Assembly (NCBI GenBank): GCA_027488415.1
Contig: JAIYBS010000138.1
Location: 1 to 5,498, forward strand
Length of the DNA stretch: 5,498 bases
Direction of reading: 5' to 3'
DNA from: Planctomycetaceae bacterium
Lineage (GTDB): Bacteria > Planctomycetota > Phycisphaerae > Phycisphaerales > SM1A02
The position numbers and the translations under genes are program-made. Below, one piece after another: positions 1 through 5,498 of the stretch. The notes beneath the pieces are model-generated. The model searched no databases and was not told the origin of the DNA. It saw nothing but the letters and a program-made list of their open reading frames with translations. The stretch's first letter is position 1. The number at the start of each line of letters is the position of its first letter.

Positions 1-1580
1 CCGGCTCCGTTTTCGCGTCCCGCGTGGCGCCGCACGCCGTCACCCGCGACGCGCTCAAGGAGCTCCTGCCGAGCGTCGCGCAGGCGCCGCGCGGCGACCA
101 GCGCCCGGCCACGCTCGCGCGCGAGTTCGCCCGCATGCTCACCCTCCACGGCGCGGCGATGGAGGTGGTGCGCGGCGGCGACTGGGACTGCGCGATGGTG
201 TTCCACGACACCATCGACACCATCGGCCATCACTTCATGGAGTACCGCGCGCCCCGGATGCCGCACGTGAAGCCCGCCGACCTGCGCGTGTACGGCGAGG
301 TGATGGATCGCGTCTACCGCACGCACGACCGGCTGCTCGGCGAGCTGCTCGCCGCCTGCGGCGAGGGCACGAGCGTGATGCTCGTCTCCGACCACGGCTT
401 CCACTCCGGGGCCGACCGCCCCGTCATCCTCGACGTCACGAAGGAGGAGCGCGCCGCCCTCGAGAGCCGCTGGCACCGCACCTACGGCGTCGCCGTGTTC
501 GCGGGCCCCGGCTTCGCGACGGGCGCGCGGATCGGCGCGCCGACGCTGCTCGACGTCGCGCCGACCGCGCTCGCCGCGCTCGGACTTCCGGTGGGCAAGG
601 ACATGGACGGTCGCGTGGTCGCGGAGGCGTTCGCCGCGCCGCCCGCGGTGTCCGTCATCGACAGCTGGGACGCCGAGCCCGGCGACGCCGGCGAGCACCC
701 GCCGGAGATGCGGCAGGACCCCTTCGAGGCCGCCGACGCGCTCAAGCAGCTCGTCGACCTCGGCTACATGGCAGACATGGGCGACGACCAGCGCCGCATG
801 GTCGAGCTCACGCGGCGGGAATCGAACTACAACCTCGCCGTCGTCTTCATGACGACCGGTCGCGCCGCGAAGGCCGTGCCGCTCTTCGAGTCGCTCTGCG
901 CGGAGCTCCCCGAGGACGCCCGGTTCGCGTCGCTCCTCGCACAGGCGCTGTTCGCCGCCTCGCGGCACGAGCGCTGCCTTGAGGCCGTCGATCGTTGGGA
1001 GGTCCTCTCGCCCGGCAAGCCGGAACCCGCCGTCCTCCGTGCAGCGTGCCTCCTCGCGCTCGGCCGCGGCGCGGATGCCTCGCGCGCCGTCGACGCGGCG
1101 ATCGCCGCGCACGCCGAGACGCCCGCGTACGCCCGCACGCTCGCGGAGCTCTGCGCGCGCGCGGGCCGCTGGCGCGAGTCCGCCGACTTCGCACGCAAGG
1201 CCATCGCACACGACGCGTCGCTTCCCGAGCCGCACGTCGCCGCGGCGCGCGCCGCGCTCGAGCTCGGCGACTTCGAGGCCGCCGCCGAGCACTGCCTCGA
1301 TGCCACCGAGCGCTCGATGGCGATTCCCGAGGCGCACTACTTGCTCGGCGCCGCGCTCGCCTGGGGCGGCGAGCTCGGCCACGCCGTCCAGAGCCTCGAC
1401 ATCGCGCTCCGCTTCGCGCCCTCGCACCGCGACGCGCTCGCCTTCGCGGCGGCCATCGCGCGCGTGCAGGACCGCGCCGACGCCGCGGTCCTCGAGGCCC
1501 GTCTCGCGGAGAGCGCGCCCGACCCGCACGCCGCCCCGTCCACGCGCACGGCGTCCGACTGGCTCGCGTCGCGCCGCTGA
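1..1580 (+). CDS. Alkaline-phosphatase-superfamily phosphodiesterase with C-terminal TPR array (5' partial)
   Basis: The product is probably a metal-dependent phosphodiesterase or phosphatase of the type I phosphodiesterase/nucleotide pyrophosphatase group. Residues are numbered from the GTG at 24. Metal-ligand motifs are visible: HDTIDTIGHH (61-70, Asp and His ligands), SDHGF (122-126), and a His at 151 in WHRTYGVAVFAGPG, the usual final His before the GPG turn. The LLDVAPTALAALGLP segment (175-189) is the standard end of this fold. A short linker (about 205-265) leads to TPR repeats to about residue 470. The frame stays open from GTG 24 back to base 3 (GSVFASR), and the nucleophile Thr/Ser and first metal site are absent, so the real start lies upstream and GTG 24 is internal. 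TPRs usually bind proteins, so the enzyme may be scaffolded. The substrate is unknown. The phosphoryl-hydrolase call is firm; its cellular location cannot be judged without the N-terminus. Confidence 0.88.
   Translation, partial: GSVFASRVAPHAVTRDALKELLPSVAQAPRGDQRPATLAREFARMLTLHGAAMEVVRGGDWDCAMVFHDTIDTIGHHFMEYRAPRMPHVKPADLRVYGEVMDRVYRTHDRLLGELLAACGEGTSVMLVSDHGFHSGADRPVILDVTKEERAALESRWHRTYGVAVFAGPGFATGARIGAPTLLDVAPTALAALGLPVGKDMDGRVVAEAFAAPPAVSVIDSWDAEPGDAGEHPPEMRQDPFEAADALKQLVDLGYMADMGDDQRRMVELTRRESNYNLAVVFMTTGRAAKAVPLFESLCAELPEDARFASLLAQALFAASRHERCLEAVDRWEVLSPGKPEPAVLRAACLLALGRGADASRAVDAAIAAHAETPAYARTLAELCARAGRWRESADFARKAIAHDASLPEPHVAAARAALELGDFEAAAEHCLDATERSMAIPEAHYLLGAALAWGGELGHAVQSLDIALRFAPSHRDALAFAAAIARVQDRADAAVLEARLAESAPDPHAAPSTRTASDWLASRR
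822..1427 (+). other. TPR array, about six tandem 34-residue units
   Basis: This is the region coding for residues 267-468 of the phosphodiesterase. The protein tiles into near-exact 34-residue units starting at about 267, 301, 335 (32 residues), 367, 401 and 435, with a degenerate seventh after 469. The units show the TPR pattern: small residues at positions 8 and 20, an internal G-R/D-F/W turn (TTGRAAKAV, RAGRWRESADFA, ELGDFEAAAEH), and Pro near the unit boundary (PAYA, PEPH, PEAH). The repeats are divergent at DNA level, so they are old and not a recombination-prone tandem array. The likely role is protein-protein contact. Confidence 0.85.
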
Positions 1581-1609
1581 TCGGCGCGCATCGCGCAGGC
1601 CGCGCGCGG

Positions 1610-1622
1610 TACCCTCGGGCGA
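1610..1622 (+). promoter_or_regulatory. Candidate -10 element for a leaderless hydrolase mRNA
   Basis: The hexamer TACCCT (1610-1615) fits the TANNNT core of a bacterial -10 box and ends 6 nt before the ATG at 1622. Transcription would then begin at or next to the start codon. No convincing Shine-Dalgarno sequence precedes the ATG: only GGG lies at 1617-1619, too close to the codon to be well placed. That fits a leaderless mRNA. No recognisable -35 element is seen. The hexamer is short and may occur by chance, so the call is tentative; the hydrolase could instead be read through from the upstream phosphodiesterase gene 41 bp away. Confidence 0.35.
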
Positions 1623-2836
1623 TGCTCGCCCGAAACTGCCTGTTCCTGTCGCTGCCGCTCGTCCTCGCGGCTGCCGCCGCCGATGCGCCCGCGAAGCCGC
1701 TCACGCGCGCCGAGGCCGATGCCGCCGTGAAGGCCGCGCTCCGCTCGATCGCCGACAAGTCCCGCGCGATGCGCGCCAAGGAGCTGAAGTCGGGCGTGCT
1801 CGAAACCGACGGCGCGCGGATGCCGATCTGGGCCGCCTCGTTCGGCGACGCCAAGGGATCCGCTGAACGAAAGGGAGCCGCCGAGGGCAAGGGCGCCGCC
1901 GACGCGAAGGGCGCGAGGAAGCCGTCCGCGCTGCGCCCGATCTGGATCTCCATGCACGGCGGCGGCGGCGCGCCCGCGCCCGTGAACGACCAGCAGTGGG
2001 AGAACCAGAAGCGGCTCTACCAGCCGCCCGAGGGCATCTACGTGGCGCCGCGCGCGCCGAGCAACGAGTGGAACCTCTGGCACCAGGCGCCGGTGGACCG
2101 CCTCTTTGACCGTCTCATCGAGAACCTCGTCATCTGCGAGCAGGGCGACCCCGACCGCGTGTACCTCAGGGGCTACAGCGCGGGCGGCGACGGCGTGTAC
2201 CAGCTCGCGCCGCGCATGGCCGACCGATTCGCGGCCGCGTCGATGATGGCCGGCCACCCGAACGAGGCGAAGCCGGACGGCCTGCGCAACCTGCCGTTCG
2301 CGATCCACATGGGCGAGCTCGACGGCGCCTACGACCGCAACAAGATCGCCGCGCAGTGGGGCACCGCGCTCGACGCGCTCTCCGCCTCCGACCCCGGCGC
2401 GTACGTGCACGTCACCGACATCCACAAGGGCAAGGGCCACTGGATGGACCGCCAGGACGCGAAGGCCGTGCCGTGGATGGCGGGCTTCACGCGCGACCCG
2501 CGCCCGCGCAAGATCGTCTGGCTGCAGGACGACGTGGTGCATCCGCGCCTCTACTGGCTCGAGAACCCGGACCCGAAGCAGGGTCAGCGGATCGTCGCCG
2601 AGCGCGAGGGCCAGGAGATCCGCATCCTCGAGGCACCGAAGGGCATCGCGCTCCGCGTCCTGCTCGACGACTCGATGCTCGACCTCGACCAGGACGTGCG
2701 CGTGACGCAGGGCGGCGAGGAGCTCTTCAAGGGAAGGGCACCGCGCAGCAAGGCGACGATCGAGCGGGTCCTGAAGGACCGCTACGACCCGCGCTCGGCG
2801 TTCACCGCCGAGGTGCAGGTCACCACACGTAGTTGA
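1622..2836 (+). CDS. Secreted alpha/beta hydrolase (esterase/peptidase-like) with C-terminal beta-rich domain
   Basis: This 404-residue protein is a probable exported serine hydrolase. Residues 1-22 form a signal peptide: MLARNC, then a Leu/Ala-rich core ending in AAADA. Residues 25-75 look helical, followed by a Lys-Gly-Ala repeat linker (78-101). The hydrolase core starts at RPIWISMHGGGG (105-116, oxyanion-hole segment). It carries the nucleophile elbow GYSAGG with Ser186, an acid candidate Asp234 in GELDGAYD, and His273 in KGKGHWMD, which gives a complete triad in the right order. Residues from about 295 to 404 form a separate region rich in alternating hydrophobic residues, probably a beta domain. 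The core resembles PHB-depolymerase/dienelactone-hydrolase-like and S9-like esterases; the substrate is unknown. The start at 1622 is chosen because the signal peptide begins there; the same frame is open further upstream only as a shadow of the preceding gene. The 3' end overlaps the convergent porin gene by 17 bp. Confidence 0.87.
   Translation: MLARNCLFLSLPLVLAAAAADAPAKPLTRAEADAAVKAALRSIADKSRAMRAKELKSGVLETDGARMPIWAASFGDAKGSAERKGAAEGKGAADAKGARKPSALRPIWISMHGGGGAPAPVNDQQWENQKRLYQPPEGIYVAPRAPSNEWNLWHQAPVDRLFDRLIENLVICEQGDPDRVYLRGYSAGGDGVYQLAPRMADRFAAASMMAGHPNEAKPDGLRNLPFAIHMGELDGAYDRNKIAAQWGTALDALSASDPGAYVHVTDIHKGKGHWMDRQDAKAVPWMAGFTRDPRPRKIVWLQDDVVHPRLYWLENPDPKQGQRIVAEREGQEIRILEAPKGIALRVLLDDSMLDLDQDVRVTQGGEELFKGRAPRSKATIERVLKDRYDPRSAFTAEVQVTTRS
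1853..1924 (+). repeat. 18-bp tandem repeat, four copies, coding KG(A/S)A(E/D)x hexapeptides
   Basis: Four consecutive 18-bp units (1853-1870, 1871-1888, 1889-1906, 1907-1924) all start with AAGGG and code for KGSAER, KGAAEG, KGAADA and KGARKP. Units two and three are the most alike; the first and last are diverged. The array lies in the hydrolase gene between the N-terminal helical segment and the first core strand, so it probably makes a flexible, charged linker. Copy number could change by replication slippage without breaking the frame. Confidence 0.75.
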
Positions 2837-2844
2837 CCTGCATC
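2812..2844. terminator. Hairpin over the convergent stop codons, possible bidirectional terminator
   Basis: TGCAGGTCA (2814-2822) and TGACCTGCA (2834-2842) form a perfect 9-bp inverted repeat around an 11-nt loop (2823-2833). A G-U and a G-C pair extend it to 11 bp (2812-2844). The hydrolase stop TGA (2834-2836) lies in the right arm and the complement of the porin stop, TCA (2820-2822), in the left arm, so the two stops pair with each other. The position is right for a terminator serving both strands. No T-rich tract follows on either side, so it is not a classical intrinsic terminator; it may instead stabilise the 3' ends or have arisen by chance in coding DNA. Confidence 0.45.
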
Positions 2845-4259
2845 GTGAAGACGGTGTTGAAGTCGTTGTCGGGGTTGTTCACCGCGTCCCACACGAACTG
2901 CAGGTCCGGCTGCAGCGTCATCGTCTCCGTCAGCTGGAAGACGTAGGTGAACTCCGCGCCGTACTCGTCCTCCTTCCCCGAGGTGCCGGGGTCGGCGGCC
3001 TGCAGCCAGTAGAAGCCGGCGGCGAAGTACGCTTGCTCGGTTCGCAGGAGCGCGGACTCGGACGGACCGTCGAAGACCAGTCCCGCCGAGAAGTTCGCGC
3101 GCCCGTTCTGCACGCGCGCCAGCCCGCCGCCCGTGTAGCCGGTGCGCACGAACACGCCGGCCGGCCCGCCCTTCCACAGCTGCTGCTCGACGTTCAGCAG
3201 GACGCCGCTTCCGGTCTCGCCGCCGTACGAGCCCCAGTAGGGAAGCACGCGGTAGACCGCGCGCCCCATGCCGAGCATCTCCTCGGCGATCAGACCGAGC
3301 TCGAAGGTGTTCGACCAGTCGTCGCTCGAGATCCCCTGGAACGGGCTGCGGCCCGACGCCGTGTTGTTCGCCAGGCTGCCGAACATCGCGTAGAACCAGT
3401 CGACGGGCTGCCACTGGATCACCGCGCCGAGCGCGTTGAACGACCACGGGATCGTCGAGGGGTTGATGAACTCGTAGTTCATCAGCTGGTTGTATTGGTT
3501 GTTCGAGTACGTGTTGAGGTCCATGTAGACCTCGGGATCCATGAACCCGATCGTCGCGACCAGCTGCCCGTCGAGGAACGACTGCTGCCACGCGCACTGG
3601 TAGAGGAACGCCTGCTGCCCGTACTCGGTGCCGACCGGGTAGCCGATCGCGCCGATGTTCGTCGGGACGTTCTGCTCGCCCGCGTCGGTCCCGAGGCCGG
3701 TGCCGGCCGACGCGCCGAGCGTCAGCCAGCCGGCCGTCCCCGAGAGGTCGTCGCTCTGGAAGACGTTCCACGTCAGGTACGAGTTGAACGAGTAGTAGCC
3801 GATGTTTCCGTCCTGGCCCGGAAGCACGCCGCTCATCGCGCTGTAGCTCATCGACTGCCAGATCGCGTAGTTCACGCCGTACTTCGCGAGCTCGGTCTTG
3901 ACGGCCTGCGCCGCGAGCGACAGCGGGTCGCCGGTGATGAGCGCGCCCTGCTGCAGGCACTGGTCGCCGTAGAGCGTCGTCGACGCGAGGTACGGCATGA
4001 GCTTCGGCTGCTCGGCCGGAAACAGCTTGAAGGCAGGTTGGTCGGCGAACGGGCCGGCGGCATCGTCGTCCGGGCCTTCCTGCCGCATCGCGCGGTCGGG
4101 ATCGTCGATCGGCGGTGCGGGGGCCGGCGGCGATGCGGGTGGCTGCTCCGGCGGAACGGGCACCGCCGCGTTCCCGGCATCCTGGCCGTGCGTCGGGGCC
4201 GCGCTCGCCGCGGCGATCGACGCAGCGGCGAGCGCGAGCCTCGAGGTCAATCCGTTCAT
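2820..4259 (-). CDS. OprB-like carbohydrate-type outer-membrane porin
   Basis: This 479-residue protein is a predicted outer-membrane beta-barrel channel for passive uptake of small solutes. Residues 1-26 are a signal peptide (MNGLTSR, then an Ala/Leu/Ile core, likely cut near THGQ-D). A Pro-rich acidic stretch follows (about 31-70, with PPEQPPASPPAPAPP). From about 85 the sequence has the amphipathic, aromatic-rich alternation of a barrel. OprB-like landmarks are LAKYGVNYAIW (124-134), the long loop with GTAGWLTLGASAGTG (174-188), QQSFLDGQLVATIGFMDPEVY (a 'eq.fldg.l....G....e.y' pattern, 225-245), and alternating strands ending in TMQVNYVW with a C-terminal Trp, as needed for barrel assembly. 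Length is normal for the family. Cys101 and Cys222 are the only cysteines and could pair. The ATG at 4259 is chosen because the signal peptide starts there; the longer frame upstream is an amidase shadow. Substrate preference is not readable; 'carbohydrate' is the family label only. Confidence 0.85.
   Translation of the reverse strand: MNGLTSRLALAAASIAAASAAPTHGQDAGNAAVPVPPEQPPASPPAPAPPIDDPDRAMRQEGPDDDAAGPFADQPAFKLFPAEQPKLMPYLASTTLYGDQCLQQGALITGDPLSLAAQAVKTELAKYGVNYAIWQSMSYSAMSGVLPGQDGNIGYYSFNSYLTWNVFQSDDLSGTAGWLTLGASAGTGLGTDAGEQNVPTNIGAIGYPVGTEYGQQAFLYQCAWQQSFLDGQLVATIGFMDPEVYMDLNTYSNNQYNQLMNYEFINPSTIPWSFNALGAVIQWQPVDWFYAMFGSLANNTASGRSPFQGISSDDWSNTFELGLIAEEMLGMGRAVYRVLPYWGSYGGETGSGVLLNVEQQLWKGGPAGVFVRTGYTGGGLARVQNGRANFSAGLVFDGPSESALLRTEQAYFAAGFYWLQAADPGTSGKEDEYGAEFTYVFQLTETMTLQPDLQFVWDAVNNPDNDFNTVFTMQVNYVW
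4256..4259 (-). promoter_or_regulatory. ATGA stop-start overlap coupling amidase and porin translation
   Basis: Read on the minus strand, 4259 to 4256 is ATGA: the porin ATG (4259-4257) and the amidase TGA (4258-4256) share two bases. This is the standard junction for translational coupling by re-initiation. The only Shine-Dalgarno-like sequence is a weak GGGA at 4271-4268, inside the amidase coding sequence and slightly far from the ATG, so porin translation probably depends on ribosomes finishing the amidase. It strongly implies one mRNA. Confidence 0.75.
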
Positions 4260-5498
4260 CGTGCCGGTCCCGTCGCAAACGGCGGACGGTGCGCGGGCAG
4301 CACCAGGCGTCCTTCGATCGCCTGCGCGACCCGGAGCGCGGTGCCCTCGTCGAACACTCGGGACATCACGGTCGCGGTGAGCGGCCTCCCCGCCGCCGAC
4401 AGGCCCGCGCGCGCCACCGCGCACGGCTGGCCGGTGGAGTTCGTGAGCGTCAGCAGCCCGCCCGCGAACGGCGGGCAGACGACCGCGTCCACGGCGCCGA
4501 AATACGCGTTCATCCGCCGCATCGCCTCGCGGCGGTACCGCGACGACTGCACGAGCTCGATCGCCGGGATGAACCATGCCTGCCGGAAGGTGTTCGGCCA
4601 CGCCTCGTCGGCCTGCCACGAGAGCCGGTCGTCGAGCCCGTCGCGGGTCAGGTCCTCGAAGGCTGCCGCCGCCTCCGCGAAGAGCGGCACGAGGAGCGGC
4701 GTCGGGTCGATGCCCGGCTCCGCGATCTCGACGAGCGACGCGCCCGCCTCGCGCAGCGCGTCGAGCACCGGTCGCAGCTCCTTGCCCGGGCCCTCGAACC
4801 ACGCGGGCGCGAAGCCGATTCGCAGCCCCTCCGCGCCCTGCGCCATGCTCCACCTGAGCGGCCGCGCCTCGCTTGAGGGGTCCGCCGCGTCGGCGCCCGC
4901 CAACTGCGACAGCACGAGCCCGCAGTCCGTCGCGCTTCGCGCGATCGGGCCGATCTTGTCCATGGACCAGACGAGCGACATGCACCCGGTGCGCGGCACG
5001 CGACCGAAGGTCGGCCGCAGCCCGCTCGCGCCGCAGCGCGCGCACGGGCTGACGATCGAGCCGAGCGTCTCGCTGCCGAGCGCGAACGGCACGATCCCCG
5101 CCGCCACCGCGCACGCGCTGCCGGCGCTCGAGCCGCTCGATCCCTCCTCGGGGTTCCACGGGTTCCTGCACGTGCCGCCGAACCAGATGTCGCCGTAGGC
5201 GAGGGCGCCGACCGCCGTCTTCGCGACGAGCACGGCGCCCGAGCGCTCGAGGGCGGAGACGACCCACGCGTCCGATGTCGGCACGCGATCCTGCCAGGGC
5301 TCCGCGCCCCAGGTGGTGCGTACGCCCTTCGTATCGAGGATGTCCTTCGCCGCCCACGGGATGCCGTGCAGCGGGCCCCGCGCCTTTCCGGCTTCGAGCT
5401 CGGCGTCCATCGAGCGTGCGCGCTCGAGCGCCTGCTCGCGCATCACCGTGATCGCGCAGCGCAGGGTCGGGTTCATCCGGTCGAACCGGTCAAGCGCG
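4256..5498 (-). CDS. Amidase-signature family hydrolase (5' partial)
   Basis: The product is a probable amide-bond hydrolase of the amidase signature family (Ser-cisSer-Lys triad). Numbering is from the Met at 5476. Lys44 lies in GIPWAAKD, the cis-Ser candidate is Ser113 in EGSSGSSAGSA, and the nucleophile candidate is Ser140 in GSETLGSIVSP. GLRPTFGRV (152-160) and WSMDKIGPIARS (170-181) are standard family segments, and the C-terminal TNSTGQPCAVARAG (345-358) matches the usual N-x-T-G-x-P strand. Upstream of Met 5476 the frame stays open to the window edge and reads ALDRFDR before MNPTL, which fits the usual family N-terminus (I-x-x-L-D-R-x-N-P-x-L). So that Met is internal and the start lies outside; how much is missing, including any signal peptide, is unknown. 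It is unlikely to be GatA: the nucleophile loop departs from GatA's GGSIRxPA and no gatB or gatC is seen. Substrate unknown. It is the upstream partner of the coupled porin gene. Confidence 0.9.
   Translation of the reverse strand, partial: ALDRFDRMNPTLRCAITVMREQALERARSMDAELEAGKARGPLHGIPWAAKDILDTKGVRTTWGAEPWQDRVPTSDAWVVSALERSGAVLVAKTAVGALAYGDIWFGGTCRNPWNPEEGSSGSSAGSACAVAAGIVPFALGSETLGSIVSPCARCGASGLRPTFGRVPRTGCMSLVWSMDKIGPIARSATDCGLVLSQLAGADAADPSSEARPLRWSMAQGAEGLRIGFAPAWFEGPGKELRPVLDALREAGASLVEIAEPGIDPTPLLVPLFAEAAAAFEDLTRDGLDDRLSWQADEAWPNTFRQAWFIPAIELVQSSRYRREAMRRMNAYFGAVDAVVCPPFAGGLLTLTNSTGQPCAVARAGLSAAGRPLTATVMSRVFDEGTALRVAQAIEGRLVLPAHRPPFATGPAR

Noticed and set aside
24..26. GTG as the true start of the phosphodiesterase
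   Set aside because: The frame is open to the window edge and the catalytic domain would lack its nucleophile and first metal site, so the gene begins outside.
995..1621. Upstream extension of the hydrolase frame into the phosphodiesterase gene
   Set aside because: The extension is low-complexity Arg/Ala sequence in another frame of a clear TPR gene, and a good signal peptide begins at the ATG at 1622.
2761..2797. Imperfect hairpin CGAGCGGGTC / GACCC-gc-GCTCG, with a competing GGTCC-TGAA-GGACC hairpin inside
   Set aside because: It lies within the coding sequence well before the stop, has a bulge and no T tract; such pairing is common in GC-rich coding DNA.
2782..4278. Second minus-strand frame (498 codons) over the porin
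   Set aside because: It overlaps the porin in another frame, is Arg-rich and has no motif; the porin frame has a signal peptide and barrel pattern.
3033..5198. Long plus-strand open frame (721 codons) opposite the porin and amidase genes
   Set aside because: Its translation is Arg/Ala/Val-rich without recognisable motifs, and it lies antisense to two genes with clear family motifs. Long antisense frames are expected at this GC content.
4260..5357. Upstream extension of the porin frame through the amidase gene
   Set aside because: The extension is an Arg/Gly-rich shadow of the amidase; the signal peptide begins at ATG 4259.
5477..5491. CCGGTC-GAA-CCGGTC short direct repeat at the right edge
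   Set aside because: It simply codes for DRFDR in the N-terminal part of the amidase; too short to suggest a site.
4256..5498. Amidase as the GatA subunit of the tRNA amidotransferase
   Set aside because: The nucleophile loop differs from the GatA pattern, and the downstream neighbour is a porin, not gatB or gatC.

Overview
This is a strongly GC-rich, almost fully coding bacterial window. The codons show a heavy G/C third-position bias, which also explains the long spurious open frames on the opposite strands. It holds four protein genes in two converging pairs. The organism must be Gram-negative (diderm), because one product is an outer-membrane porin with a signal peptide and a C-terminal aromatic residue. 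The mix of a phosphodiesterase-TPR fusion, a secreted GYSAGG hydrolase with a C-terminal beta-rich extension, and a GSETLGS-type amidase resembles genes I associate with Planctomycetota or similar environmental high-GC phyla. That assignment rests on protein character only and is tentative.

Left half, plus strand: the window opens inside an alkaline-phosphatase-superfamily phosphodiesterase gene (to 1580). It keeps the C-terminal part of the catalytic domain and carries a six- to seven-unit TPR array. After 41 bp, the only real intergenic gap, comes a secreted alpha/beta hydrolase (1622-2836) with a visible Ser-Asp-His triad and an 18-bp tandem repeat in its linker. A TACCCT hexamer 6 nt before its ATG suggests a leaderless promoter.

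Right half, minus strand: an amidase-signature hydrolase enters from beyond the right edge (to 4256). Its stop codon overlaps the start of an OprB-like porin gene (4259-2820) in an ATGA junction, so the two are probably translationally coupled. An amide-hydrolysing enzyme paired with an outer-membrane channel suggests uptake and breakdown of a small nitrogen-containing compound, but the substrate cannot be read from the sequence.

The two convergent units meet with a 17-bp tail-to-tail overlap. A perfect 9-bp inverted repeat (11 bp with flanking pairs) sits exactly there, and both TGA stop codons lie in its stem. This is the most unusual structural feature. I see no RNA genes, CRISPR arrays, insertion sequences, attachment sites or defence genes, and no clear evidence of a new multi-gene system.
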